64,000 nucleotides of DNA from Paenibacillus uliginis N3/975. Its GTDB lineage: Bacteria > Bacillota > Bacilli > Paenibacillales > Paenibacillaceae. A program made the translations under genes and the position numbers. Numbering within the stretch: position 1 is the first letter of the stretch; each line of letters starts with the position of its first letter. The notes below the pieces were generated by a model. It had not been told where the DNA came from and ran no database searches. It saw only the letters and a program-made list of their open reading frames with translations. Where the stretch lies: positions 1,205,487 to 1,269,486 of the forward strand of contig NZ_LT840184.1 in assembly GCF_900177425.1 (NCBI RefSeq). Direction: 5' to 3'. Shown piece after piece: positions 51,659 through 60,853 of this stretch.

Positions 51659-53164
51659 GTGTTACATCAACTAAGTTGTATCCGGGAGATGACTCAATTA
51701 CAACCAGACAAGTTGAAGGACGGGGATCTAGCCCTCGTCCTTGGCTATTACGAGCCGGGAGACATCTCGATGCAGTATAAGTGGCGAAGTGACAGTACAT
51801 TAACGCATAACGGCGGAACCGTGATTGCCCCTGAAGAGTACAGCGAAAGCGGGCGATGGCTACTGATTCACCATGGGGTATGTGATTTTAGATATTTTGG
51901 GATAATGAACTCTTCTGTTCCCGCTGACGAGGCGCTCACAACTATGGTGAATGATCCCTCAATTAAATTGATTGAAGGTTATACGGATTTGCGCTTTACG
52001 AAGCGCCAGAAGTTTAACCGAAGTGATCTTGAGCTTGATTTTCACAATTGCAACGTGACGGCTCAAGGTATTGAGCCGGCTGCACACAACGATCCCTTCG
52101 GTGCGGTCATGCATTTCAGGGGACAGCTTATGGAAGAGAAACAGGAGCTAAACCTGTCACATTCTTTGGAAGAGTTATATGATATATTTGAAGTAGAAGA
52201 CAGCAGCGCATTTCATCTGTATGATTGGTGGATCGTAACGGTAAACCGATTGACAGGTAGGGAAGAAAAAGAGATCGACAAGATGCTGATGGTGACAGAA
52301 ATAATTGACGATACTCACGTGCGCTTCAATTACAAAATGGGATGGGAGCTTCAAGAAGGACGGACGCTAACCTATCAAAGGGTAGAGCCTGTTAAAAATG
52401 TAAACGTTCGCAATATGGTGTTTTGGGGAAATGACGGAGGTGAAGACAAAGGAGCACAGCCTTTGGTGCTGGAATATGCCGTGAACTGCGACGCCTTTGG
52501 CTTACATGCTTATCACACCTACTGGCCTGTTCTTTTGAGAAGGCATAACACGTATTATGTGACTGAAAAATGTTCCCTCAGTAATCCTGTTGAAGTGGTT
52601 GTTGGCGGTACAGGCTACTTGACGCAGCAAATTCATTGTCTCTATGGCAAAGTTCGCGACTGTGTCGCAAGCAATGCCCGTCATCTGAATGATTTTACGG
52701 GAAGCGCTTACTGCTTGGTAGAGAACTGCCATGGTGATGGTGATTTCCACGGTGCATTTGTAACCCATGGCCAATTCGAGCATGATCTGACCTATATAGG
52801 CAATTCAGGTTTGATATCTTTTGCTAATAGTGGGTTTACATGGGGAGATAGCGCCAAGCGAATTACGGTCAAGCGCCACTCCGCCTGCTGGTTTATTTCT
52901 TTTGCGAAAGTAACCGATTTGACGTTAGAGGATGTGTATATCACCAAGACGGAAAAATACCCCGAGTGTGGTACCATACTGATCAATGCGGATGGTGCCC
53001 AGATACGCGGATGTACGGCCGACCAACTCGTATTCACACAGCGAAGTTCACGGTCCAAGCGTCCTAATGTAGTTCAGGACTGTCACTTTACAGAAGGTGT
53101 CGAGATTGTTCGCGAAGGGGATACGGCAGTTACCGCCAAAATACATATCCGCGATGAACTTTAG
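51659..53164 (+). CDS. Right-handed beta-helix (pectate-lyase-like) protein without signal peptide
   Basis: A 501-aa protein. The first ~80 residues (KDGDLALVLGYYEPGDI, GGTVIAPEEYSESGRW) resemble the head domain that precedes phage-tailspike and polysaccharide-lyase beta-helices; from ~110 on, strand-turn repeats typical of a parallel beta-helix run to the end (LVLEYAVNCDAFGLHAYHTY, CLVENCHGDGDFHGAFVTHG, LEDVYITKTEKY). No export signal, so it should act inside the cell. A lyase, hydrolase or epimerase acting on the imported sugar is plausible; no catalytic residues were identified. Starts at GTG with CGGAGGAC. Confidence 0.75.
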   Translation: MLHQLSCIREMTQLQPDKLKDGDLALVLGYYEPGDISMQYKWRSDSTLTHNGGTVIAPEEYSESGRWLLIHHGVCDFRYFGIMNSSVPADEALTTMVNDPSIKLIEGYTDLRFTKRQKFNRSDLELDFHNCNVTAQGIEPAAHNDPFGAVMHFRGQLMEEKQELNLSHSLEELYDIFEVEDSSAFHLYDWWIVTVNRLTGREEKEIDKMLMVTEIIDDTHVRFNYKMGWELQEGRTLTYQRVEPVKNVNVRNMVFWGNDGGEDKGAQPLVLEYAVNCDAFGLHAYHTYWPVLLRRHNTYYVTEKCSLSNPVEVVVGGTGYLTQQIHCLYGKVRDCVASNARHLNDFTGSAYCLVENCHGDGDFHGAFVTHGQFEHDLTYIGNSGLISFANSGFTWGDSAKRITVKRHSACWFISFAKVTDLTLEDVYITKTEKYPECGTILINADGAQIRGCTADQLVFTQRSSRSKRPNVVQDCHFTEGVEIVREGDTAVTAKIHIRDEL

Positions 53165-53179
53165 AAGGGTGGCCGTTCC

Positions 53180-54187
53180 ATGGGACAATTGAAGATCCTC
53201 GTTACGATGCCAAAAAATCAAATCTTCTATACTTTTTTTAACGAAGATTTGATTCGGCAGTTGGAAGAAATCGGAGAAGTAATTTGGAATGAAAGCAGTA
53301 CAACGCATTATACGAAGCAGGAAATTTGCGAGAAAATTAAAGATGTGGATATATGTGTGACAGGCTGGGGTACGCAGGTCCTCGATGAGGACGTGATGAG
53401 CTATGCCAATAAGCTGAGAATGGTTGCACATACCGGCGGCTCTGTAAGACCATATGTAACAGATGCCGTGTACGAAAAAGGGATCACGGTCATTAGCGGG
53501 AACGAGGTGTTCGCACAGTCGGTAGCCGAGAGTGTAATCGCCTATTCCTTGGCATCCCTACGGGATATTCCGCGGTTTTCCGGAGACCTGAAGAATGGCA
53601 TTTGGCCTTCCGCCTATTATAACAAAGGATTGCTGGACAGAACGGTTGGCATTGTAGGCTATGGAATGATCTCTAAAATGGTTGTGCAAATGCTTAATCC
53701 GTTCAATGTGAAGATTAAGGTATTTTCCCGTCATATCGCTCAGGAGGAACTGGACAAGCACCAAATGGAAAAAGCCGATCTTCCGGAGATTTTCTCCACC
53801 TGTGATATCGTCTCGATTCATAGCGGTATGACCAAGGAGAACTATCATCTTATTACTGAGGAGCTCCTGCGCTTAATGCCAGAAGGGTCCCTGCTCGTCA
53901 ACACGGCCCGTGGTGCTGTTATTGATGAGCCTGCGCTTTGCCGTGTGCTGGCGGAAGGTAAGATCAACGCGGTTCTTGATGTGTACGAGGTTGAGCCTCT
54001 GCCGCAAGGACATCCGCTGATGGGGTTTGATAATGCAATTTTGATGCCTCATATGGGAGGGCCGACGATAGACCGCCGTTTGGTTGTCGTTCAAGCACTT
54101 ATTACGGATATGAGGCGTTACCTGCAAGGCGAACCTTTGAAATGTGAAATAGATCGGGCTTATGCCGGTAAGATGTCCACGCATTAA
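53180..54187 (+). CDS. D-isomer-specific 2-hydroxyacid dehydrogenase
   Basis: A 335-aa NAD(P)-dependent enzyme interconverting a 2-oxoacid and D-2-hydroxyacid. The Rossmann motif is GIVGYGMISKMVVQML; the catalytic Arg is in NTARGAVIDE, Glu in DVYEVEPLP and His in LMPHMGGPT. Substrate unknown; being in the sugar operon it may act on a sugar-acid or keto-sugar breakdown product. RBS AAGGGTGG. It starts 15 bases after the beta-helix gene. Confidence 0.88.
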   Translation: MGQLKILVTMPKNQIFYTFFNEDLIRQLEEIGEVIWNESSTTHYTKQEICEKIKDVDICVTGWGTQVLDEDVMSYANKLRMVAHTGGSVRPYVTDAVYEKGITVISGNEVFAQSVAESVIAYSLASLRDIPRFSGDLKNGIWPSAYYNKGLLDRTVGIVGYGMISKMVVQMLNPFNVKIKVFSRHIAQEELDKHQMEKADLPEIFSTCDIVSIHSGMTKENYHLITEELLRLMPEGSLLVNTARGAVIDEPALCRVLAEGKINAVLDVYEVEPLPQGHPLMGFDNAILMPHMGGPTIDRRLVVVQALITDMRRYLQGEPLKCEIDRAYAGKMSTH

Positions 54188-54264
54188 TACGACCATAGAA
54201 ATGGAATGGGGGACGGCATGACTGCTGTCCCTCTATTTCTAAGTAATAACGGGGAGGAACAAAG

Positions 54265-55440
54265 GTGGAAATTTACAGTAAAGGGACGCTTGAAGACGCC
54301 CAGGATATTATTGATTTTGCAGATTACATATTCAGTAAGTCGACAGCACCGCATGATTTTGCTTCACTGATTCCGAAGCTGTATGGTGAAGGTCGGATGA
54401 CGCAGCAGTACCACTACCTTGTGAAGGAAGATGGTAAAATTCGCGCGATGTTATGTGTTCTGCCGATTCATTTTAAAGTTGCGGATATAGAGCTTAAGGT
54501 TGGCTGTGTAGGTACGGTATCTGTCCATCCGCGGGCAAGGGGAAAAGGATATATGCAGAAGCTGCTCACATTCGCATTGGATGAGATGAAAGCAGAAGGC
54601 TATGACTACAGTCTCTTGGGCGGACAAAGACAGCGCTATGAATACTTTGGATATGAGCCAGCAGGGGTGAAGCTAGACTTTACACTGACCAGTGATAATG
54701 TCCGGCACAAGTATAGAGGACTGGATGCGGATCATATTACTTTCGAAGAACTAACAGAGGCTTCGGCTCTGTTGGATGATGTTTTTGATTTGTATCAAAA
54801 AGGGAAAGTGAGCGGTGCGAGGAACAAAGAGCAGTTCAGTGACCTGCTGCGGACGTGGAATGCCCAGCCTTATGTTATCCTTCATAACGGTATGTTTGCA
54901 GGCTATCTCAGCCTGTCCAAGGACAGCGGCATGATCTTTGAGATCGAGCTTACCGATACAGATCTCCTGCCTTCAGTTTCCAAATCGTTGATGGCTTACA
55001 AGGGCCTGCCAGATCTGCATTTCACGCTTCCTGCCTATGATAAGGACAAAATTAGACGACTCGGCAGCGTTTGCGATATGTACAAAGTTGGATATCAGCA
55101 TAATTATAACATGTTCAAATATGCACCGGTTATAGAGGCGTATATGAAGTGTAAAGCGTTAGAGAGTAGGCTCCAAGACGGAAGGTTCGTATTACAGATA
55201 GAGAGTGGGGAAACCGTAGACATTCAAGTTCGGAGCGGAGAAGTCATAGTCGAACATATTGACGGAGAGAATTGTGATGTTCAAGCGGACGCTATTCTAT
55301 CGGCGAGTGAAGCAACGGCTCTGTTATTCTCGCCGCTTAGTTCGTATGCCGGATTTTCAGCTGAGGACGAGAGCCAGCCGAACTGTCCGCAAGGTTGGTT
55401 TCCGCTCCCGTTATTTACACCGCCGCAGGATTGCTGCTGA
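54265..55440 (+). CDS. GNAT-family N-acetyltransferase, Eis-like layout
   Basis: A 391-aa protein. The N-terminal GNAT domain has the acetyl-CoA loop VHPRARGKGYMQKLL and GGQRQRYEYFGYE. A second degenerate GNAT-like region and a C-terminal sterol-carrier-like part (VDIQVRSGEVIVEHIDGENC) follow, as in Eis-type enzymes that acetylate amines. GTG start, with GGGGAGG upstream. It is 77 bases after the dehydrogenase and may be part of the same transcript. Substrate unknown. Confidence 0.85.
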   Translation: MEIYSKGTLEDAQDIIDFADYIFSKSTAPHDFASLIPKLYGEGRMTQQYHYLVKEDGKIRAMLCVLPIHFKVADIELKVGCVGTVSVHPRARGKGYMQKLLTFALDEMKAEGYDYSLLGGQRQRYEYFGYEPAGVKLDFTLTSDNVRHKYRGLDADHITFEELTEASALLDDVFDLYQKGKVSGARNKEQFSDLLRTWNAQPYVILHNGMFAGYLSLSKDSGMIFEIELTDTDLLPSVSKSLMAYKGLPDLHFTLPAYDKDKIRRLGSVCDMYKVGYQHNYNMFKYAPVIEAYMKCKALESRLQDGRFVLQIESGETVDIQVRSGEVIVEHIDGENCDVQADAILSASEATALLFSPLSSYAGFSAEDESQPNCPQGWFPLPLFTPPQDCC

Positions 55441-55554
55441 TAAGGATTTGAAATACAACGAAGAAGATATCCCGGAAGTAGATTTTTAAATCTCAGAAAT
55501 AGAGATACCTCTCAAAAAAACGACAAGCAGGACACCCGAGGATTCATTGATATG

Positions 55555-55617
55555 CTCCCATCATAGTAGACAGTAGAAAAAACAAAAACTTCTACTTCTA
55601 CCAAGATGGGAGTTTTT
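55555..55617. terminator. Long hairpin terminator after the GNAT gene
   Basis: CTCCCATC/GATGGGAG outer stem, then GTAGA/TCTAC and AGTAGAA/TTCTACT around an A-rich loop; TTTTTAT follows on the + strand. About 20 paired bases in total. Confidence 0.75.
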
Positions 55618-55675
55618 ATGATGTCCAAAAGGAGTACACCCGGGAACTTGAAATTCTTTCGCTCGCTAAGGAAGT

Positions 55676-55753
55676 GAATTTCTTCCGTAGAGAAATAATA
55701 ATTCAAGAAATTCGGGGCAAGAGCGATTGTAGGAACGATTCGTACTCGTAGCG
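55676..55753 (-). repeat. Dispersed hairpin repeat, copy B
   Basis: Inverted relative to copy A (41081-41159). It ends CGTAGCG on the + strand and keeps the stem GAATTTCTT/AAGAAATTC, but has one G fewer and a different loop. The shared ~57 bases differ by one substitution and one indel. Confidence 0.85.
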
Positions 55754-55793
55754 TCTTTCAACAGACGAAACGGCATCTCAGGTCATTGAACTT

Positions 55794-58115
55794 TTAGGCC
55801 ATCTCTTTTGATTTGCAGTCCAAACGATAATCACCAGGCGTCATGCCTTCGTACTTCTTGAACAGACGGATAATGCCAGCTTCACTGGCGTAGCCCAAGC
55901 GGGATGCGATTTCACGCACCGGCAGATCCGTAGATTCCAGCAATTCCTTGGCGATATTCAGCTTCAGCTTGGCTATGTAATCTTTAACGTTCTCCTGCTT
56001 GTACTTCTTGAACACATTGGAGATATACTGCGGTGTAACTTCAAACTCCTGGGACAGCATATTCAGATCCAGCCAGGTTTCACCGGCATGTTGATTAATG
56101 TATTCGGCAATCCGGTTAACAAGTTTCTCCGTTTTGCTTACGTTTTTATTTTCCGAGAGCACGGAGATTTTATCAATCGTTTCCATGAACCTGCGTTTGG
56201 CGACCTCCATAGAGGAGTGCTGAATCATCTCTTCAATGACATGTTCGTTGGTGGATGGAACTTCCCCTTTGGCTACCAGGAAGAAGTTCATTACCTTCAT
56301 TAAAGTGGAGGCAACTTCATACAAAAGAAGTTTTGCCGCACCGACTCCGATATTTTTGGAAATGTTAACTTCAAAAATATTGTCCAGAAACTGTTTGGCC
56401 TGCTCATAATGACCACTCTTCAGTAAGTTGATGAGCTGATGCTCACTTTCCATGGAATAAAAATAATCAAAGCTCAGGTTTCCTAAATCCTCAAAGCTCA
56501 TAGTCTCGTAATCATCCCGCAATTTGCTATGTTCCAGGGCTTTTTTAGCCTCATCAAAGCATTTGGGTATGTTTTTCAGCTCTGAATATGCCGTGCTCAA
56601 ACCGACATTTAGATTCAAATGATAATGCCTGTACGTGAAGTGGATCAGCGCATTCGCCTGCTCTCTTGCGATGGACACTGCCTCAGCCGACTCAAAGTCA
56701 TCCCTCAATTGGATCAGAAACATAGATTGGTTACGCCCCAAGTCCAGGAAATAACAAGTGAAATGCTTCTTCATAAGTTCACAGCTAACGTTTTCCGCTA
56801 CGACACGTGCGAGGGAAAGATTTTTCTCGGATAAATTGGTATTGTCCATAAAGAACGGACTGTCCATGTCAATCTCCAATGAGCCGATCAGGTACATATT
56901 GGAAGTGAACTCGATACCGATGGACGATAACTGCTGAGCTACATCATCGTAGTTCGTCACCATACCCCGGATCAGATGCAGCAAATAATCACGCCGGACA
57001 ATCGGAAGCTGTTTTTCGATAATTTCGTTCAGTTCCTTATCATTCTGAATCTGGTCAACAATCGTTTTTTTAATATTCTCATACTCATTTTTACCGCTTA
57101 CCGAGGTTTGAGCATGAATTTGTATGAGCTCATTGATTTCCTTTAGCGGTTTGTAGCTTCTTTTCGCCAAGTAGCGGACAACGATAAGACCAGCCACTAA
57201 ATAAATTAAGAAAATCGCTATAAAGTTCATCAAGTAGTTGAGATTTTCCTTAAAATACAGGCTCTTTGGCGTCGAAGCGATATACTTCCAGCCATTTTTC
57301 TCGGATACGATTTTATTTAAAATTTCATGACGGGACTCTGCCATTTTATCAAAGCTATCGAGCTTTTGGACATTTAGCGGTGGCACGTCCGGAGAGCTTA
57401 GAATTAGACGGTCCTTCTCGTCAAGCACATAAATGTTCGAGTTTGTGACCTGATGTACTTGATTAATTAATGAGAACATATTACTAGCATCCATTAAAAA
57501 AATAACTTGTCCTAGCGGCTCCGATTGGGCATTCATCGGAAAAGACTGGATGTAAGGAAGTACATCCACCATATTGCTCTCGTATTGATTCATTTTTTGA
57601 ATAGGCATATATTCTTGAAAATGATAACCATGCAAATAATCTTCATTAAAGGTTTCATAATCCAAATCTACAAACTGATACATCAGGTCAAAAAATTTCT
57701 GGGCTTTCATTTTTATCGTTGGCGTTATGATTTCATCCGTGGAGTTGATGTAAACAAAATAGTCAAATAGAAAATCGCGGGGCTTTTGCTTGCTGGACAT
57801 ATCTTTCATCAGCTCAGCATAGCTGTAGGAAGGAACGCCTTTGGCCACCTGTTCGAGTTTGGAATTAAATACAATCGCGTTGCTCAGTTCTTTTATATAG
57901 GATATATCGTCTTCAATATCAGACTTGAGTTGGCCAAGTAAAGTAACTGTCGACAGCTCGGTCTGCATCGTGATTTGTTTATTTATTTTGGCGTAATAGA
58001 CGAAGGCGCTGGAAAGGGTAAGAATTAGGATAGAGACATATGACAAGACGAAAATAACATAGACGCTGTTTTGTTTTTTTTGTTTTTTCTTGTTGTAAGG
58101 TAACAATAGCCCCAC
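55794..58115 (-). CDS. Membrane-bound AraC-family transcriptional regulator
   Basis: A 773-aa regulator that combines sensor and DNA-binding protein. Two membrane helices (about 18-40 and 293-315) frame a ~250-residue outside sensor. A cytosolic middle region (about 370-640) is followed by the AraC domain (about 665-765) with helix-turn-helices LDLNMLSQEFEVTPQYISNV and LPVREIASRLGYASEAGIIR. The ATG has no strong RBS. It converges on sugar module 2 and is the likely local regulator: the outside domain would sense the substrate or the loaded lipoprotein. Confidence 0.9.
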   Translation of the reverse strand: MGLLLPYNKKKQKKQNSVYVIFVLSYVSILILTLSSAFVYYAKINKQITMQTELSTVTLLGQLKSDIEDDISYIKELSNAIVFNSKLEQVAKGVPSYSYAELMKDMSSKQKPRDFLFDYFVYINSTDEIITPTIKMKAQKFFDLMYQFVDLDYETFNEDYLHGYHFQEYMPIQKMNQYESNMVDVLPYIQSFPMNAQSEPLGQVIFLMDASNMFSLINQVHQVTNSNIYVLDEKDRLILSSPDVPPLNVQKLDSFDKMAESRHEILNKIVSEKNGWKYIASTPKSLYFKENLNYLMNFIAIFLIYLVAGLIVVRYLAKRSYKPLKEINELIQIHAQTSVSGKNEYENIKKTIVDQIQNDKELNEIIEKQLPIVRRDYLLHLIRGMVTNYDDVAQQLSSIGIEFTSNMYLIGSLEIDMDSPFFMDNTNLSEKNLSLARVVAENVSCELMKKHFTCYFLDLGRNQSMFLIQLRDDFESAEAVSIAREQANALIHFTYRHYHLNLNVGLSTAYSELKNIPKCFDEAKKALEHSKLRDDYETMSFEDLGNLSFDYFYSMESEHQLINLLKSGHYEQAKQFLDNIFEVNISKNIGVGAAKLLLYEVASTLMKVMNFFLVAKGEVPSTNEHVIEEMIQHSSMEVAKRRFMETIDKISVLSENKNVSKTEKLVNRIAEYINQHAGETWLDLNMLSQEFEVTPQYISNVFKKYKQENVKDYIAKLKLNIAKELLESTDLPVREIASRLGYASEAGIIRLFKKYEGMTPGDYRLDCKSKEMA

Positions 58116-58362
58116 GTCCTAGTCTCGTCATTTTTAATAGAAGCCTTTTAAGCTTATCATTCAGTGAAAGCCTTTTCAATAATATTCAAGTAATTGTACT
58201 TGACAGGAATGTTCCATACAACTGAAGAATGAGATGAGATCATCCCACGGTTTGATTTATTTACCAAATCGAATGCTTTATAATTAGATCATCTGTAGGA
58301 CAATGGACATATTAATTATCCTATGGACAATAAATTAGTTGTGAACAAGGGAGGCGTTGTCG
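58116..58362. promoter_or_regulatory. Divergent promoter region of the AraC regulator and S9 peptidase
   Basis: TATAAT at 58279-58284 is a likely -10 on the + strand but a good -35 is lacking. No other gene or known RNA element seen. Confidence 0.35.
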
Positions 58363-60159
58363 ATGATTCAATTTCCTAAACCGGATGTGGAGCAGTTCTT
58401 TCAAACGTATGTTATTCGTTCCTTCGGAGTCCATGCGGATGAGTCGCGTTTGGTGTTCAGCAGCAGCTTGAACGGCAAGTTTAACTTATGGGCTATCGAT
58501 ATGAATGGGGAGACATCATATCCTTATCCACTTACTTATAACGACCAGATTTGCAGCTTTATTAAGCTGGATCCAGAGGGACGTCATATTTTAACGGCAT
58601 TTGACCGCGACGGGAATGAAAACTATCAGTTTCATGCGCTTCGCTGGAACGGCGGTGATCCTATGCCGTTGTTTGAAGGGGCCTCGCCAGAGGATAAGCA
58701 CTACTTCGTTCATTTATCGGAAGATGGAAAACGGCTATATTACAGCACTTCCAAGGATAACCCTTCCTATATGAATTCATGCGTATATGACCTGGAAACG
58801 AAGCAGAATAAGCTCTTGATCGAAGGGCAGGATACGACAACCGAACTGGCTGCGGTAAGTCCTGACGAGAAAAGTGTTGTGTATAGCAAAATGTACGCCA
58901 ATACATATTATTTAAGTTTTGTGAGTCGTGAAGGCGAGGAAGATCAGTGCTTGACTCCTTCACCGGAACAGGTTCATATTGCTGGGGATGTCATCTTCCT
59001 GGATAATGACACCCTGTTGTTCGCGACCAACTTTGACTCGGAATTCACTTATATTGCGAAGTATGATATTCCTAATAAAGAATTTAAGCCGCTCCGTCAT
59101 ATTGAGCGGGAGAGCGTCAGCCTGATGCGATATCATAAAGATTCGCGTACGGTCTATGTGGTCACTGAAAAGGGAGTCGAGGATAAGCTGTACGCTTATT
59201 CACTGGATAGTGGCGAATTGACGCCAATTCCGCTTCCATCTGATATCGTCGAGCAGCTTTCAGTGGCAAAATCGGGAAATCTGTATCTTCTGGCCCGCGG
59301 AGCGGTTAAGCCACATAACATCTACCGCTACCAAGAAGGAGCATGGAATATGCTCACCAGAAATGTCATGACCGGACTGACCGAAGAAGATTTGGTATCT
59401 CCTGATGTCATTACATACCAATCGTTTGACGGTATGGAAATTGAGGCGATGCTGTTCCGTGCCAAGGAGCAGCAAGCGAATGGTTATACGGTATTCTGGC
59501 CTCACGGCGGGCCTCAGGCGGCTGAACGGAAGCAGTTCCGCGCTATGTTCCAGTACATAATCGCACAGGGTTATAACATCTTCTGTCCGAATTTCCGCGG
59601 AAGCACCGGTTACGGAAGCTCTTTTGTGAAGCTGGTAGAGCAGGATTGGGGCGAGGGTCCGCGGAAGGATTGTCTGGCCGGCATGGACTGGTTGTTCGAG
59701 CAGGGGATATCAAGCCGTGAGAAGCTCTTCGTTATGGGCGGCAGCTATGGCGGATACATGACGCTACTGCTGGCAGGGCGTAACCCGGAATATTTCCGCG
59801 CTGCTATTGATATTGTTGGTGTCAGCAATTTGTTTACATTCTACAATTCTGTACCGGAACACTGGAAGCCAATTATGGAGCTATGGATCGGGGATCCGGA
59901 GCGGGACCGTGAACGGTTTATCAAGGATTCGCCGGTTACGTATCTGGATAACATGGTTAATCCAATGCTTATCATCCAGGGGGCTAATGATCCGCGGGTT
60001 GTAAAGGAAGAATCGGATCAGATCGTCGAAGCTCTTCGGGCCAAGGGCCGCGATGTGGAGTATCTTGTGTTCGAGGATGAAGGTCACGGAATTACGAAGA
60101 AAGCAAATGAGAAAATCGGGTATGCGCGTATGGTTGAGTTCCTTAACCGCTGTCAATAA
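58363..60159 (+). CDS. S9-family prolyl-oligopeptidase-like serine peptidase
   Basis: A 598-aa cytosolic enzyme. The N-terminal ~330 residues form a seven-blade beta-propeller of short repeats. The C-terminal alpha/beta hydrolase domain has Ser461 (GGSYGGYMT), Asp543 (GANDPRVV) and His575 (DEGHGITK). It cuts short peptides or acyl-peptides. GGGAGG is 8 bases before the ATG at 58363. It is transcribed away from the AraC regulator and ends at a strong terminator. Link to the sugar module is not evident. Confidence 0.9.
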   Translation: MIQFPKPDVEQFFQTYVIRSFGVHADESRLVFSSSLNGKFNLWAIDMNGETSYPYPLTYNDQICSFIKLDPEGRHILTAFDRDGNENYQFHALRWNGGDPMPLFEGASPEDKHYFVHLSEDGKRLYYSTSKDNPSYMNSCVYDLETKQNKLLIEGQDTTTELAAVSPDEKSVVYSKMYANTYYLSFVSREGEEDQCLTPSPEQVHIAGDVIFLDNDTLLFATNFDSEFTYIAKYDIPNKEFKPLRHIERESVSLMRYHKDSRTVYVVTEKGVEDKLYAYSLDSGELTPIPLPSDIVEQLSVAKSGNLYLLARGAVKPHNIYRYQEGAWNMLTRNVMTGLTEEDLVSPDVITYQSFDGMEIEAMLFRAKEQQANGYTVFWPHGGPQAAERKQFRAMFQYIIAQGYNIFCPNFRGSTGYGSSFVKLVEQDWGEGPRKDCLAGMDWLFEQGISSREKLFVMGGSYGGYMTLLLAGRNPEYFRAAIDIVGVSNLFTFYNSVPEHWKPIMELWIGDPERDRERFIKDSPVTYLDNMVNPMLIIQGANDPRVVKEESDQIVEALRAKGRDVEYLVFEDEGHGITKKANEKIGYARMVEFLNRCQ

Positions 60160-60190
60160 GTCCTTAGTTAGATTCATTGACAAATTATTA

Positions 60191-60232
60191 ACGGTAGGCC
60201 AAGAGATGTCATTTTCTCGGCCTGCCGTTTTA
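60191..60232 (+). terminator. Terminator after the S9 peptidase
   Basis: ACGGTAGGCC...GGCCTGCCGT with inner AGAGA/TCTC, followed by TTTTAT. Confidence 0.85.
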
Positions 60233-60365
60233 TATTAGTACACAGTATCACTTTTTGCTCATAAGTTGATTTTTACGACAATACACTATGCTTAGAAGGT
60301 CTGAGCAAGATCCTGACAATCGGCTGTCCGGAATGAACGAAAGCGAAAAACTGAGGAGGAATAAG

Positions 60366-60542
60366 ATGAAAACGCTCACAAACCTGGTGACTGGGAATGC
60401 AGACAATAGCAAGGACATGGGGCTGATCATATGCTCTGTTTGCGATGAGTTGATTGACACTTTGCCGACGGATGGTGTGAAGATCATTCATAGCCAGTGC
60501 GGTAGGGATGAGTGCAGGGGGACATGTCCTAAGGATTTGTGA
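60366..60542 (+). CDS. SR1P-family GapA-binding peptide (58-aa form)
   Basis: A 58-aa peptide whose last 41 residues match the SR1P family: GLIICSVCDELIDTLPTDGV, then HSQCGRDECRGTC, with four metal-type cysteines. In B. subtilis, SR1P (39 aa) is made from the dual-function RNA SR1, binds GapA and promotes RNA degradation. Here the best RBS (GAGGAGG) serves ATG 60366, adding 17 residues (MKTLTNLVTGNADNSKD) before the usual start at the internal ATG 60417, which has only a weak site. Own terminator. The transcript could also be a small regulatory RNA, by analogy. Confidence 0.8.
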   Translation: MKTLTNLVTGNADNSKDMGLIICSVCDELIDTLPTDGVKIIHSQCGRDECRGTCPKDL

Positions 60543-60577
60543 GCGAAAGGAATGGTCTTTTATTAACAATTTTTTGG

Positions 60578-60605
60578 CTGGATCCGAAAGGGTCCAGTTT
60601 TTTTA
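60578..60605 (+). terminator. Terminator after the SR1P-like gene
   Basis: CTGGATCC, GAAA loop, GGGTCCAG, then TTTTTTT. Confidence 0.88.
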
Positions 60606-60705
60606 TGTGAAAGTCACCTTAAGGCAAGTCTCATTTATTTCTTAGGTTATTTAGCCGATATAAAAAATGAGTGTGCTCGATTAGTAGACCATCCTATCCT
60701 TATAT

Positions 60706-60735
60706 TTGTTAAATCGAGGAATTCGTTGATATACT
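60706..60735 (+). promoter_or_regulatory. Promoter of the GHKL kinase operon
   Basis: TTGTTA, 18-base spacer, TATACT; start expected near 60742. Confidence 0.55.
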
Positions 60736-60758
60736 GAAGTAGCATCTGTCTATTCCTT

Positions 60759-60780
60759 TTGTTGTTCGGTCGAACAACAA
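60759..60780. promoter_or_regulatory. Perfect palindromic operator candidate
   Basis: TTGTTGTTCG, GT, CGAACAACAA: 10-bp arms with a 2-base centre, ~17-38 bases after the predicted start. This position suits a repressor. The binding protein is unknown; TetR-type sites look like this. Confidence 0.5.
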
Positions 60781-60853
60781 CAATACAGGGTTATAGATGT
60801 TTTTCTCATTTTTCCGCTTCGTTTGACTGCATTAATCGCTGGTGGTGTTAAGA

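Larger units (their letters stand above)
55441..55793. other. Convergent intergenic region: long terminator and repeat copy B
   Basis: No convincing gene. It holds a long bidirectional hairpin (55555-55617) and copy B of the dispersed repeat (55676-55753). Open frames on either strand lack an RBS and are broken relative to copy A. Confidence 0.6.

Noticed and set aside
55501..55760. Possible insertion-sequence end after the GNAT gene
   Set aside because: The inverted arms CTCCCATC/GATGGGAG are explained by a terminator hairpin; no transposase frame or target duplication is visible.
60759..60780. LexA (SOS) box at the palindrome
   Set aside because: Firmicute LexA sites are CGAAC-N4-GTTCG; here the halves are in the opposite order (GTTCG..CGAAC).
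60796..60825. 9-codon ORF (MFFSFFRFV) before the GHKL kinase as a pheromone gene
   Set aside because: It has only AGGG as an RBS and no export or processing features; too short to judge.
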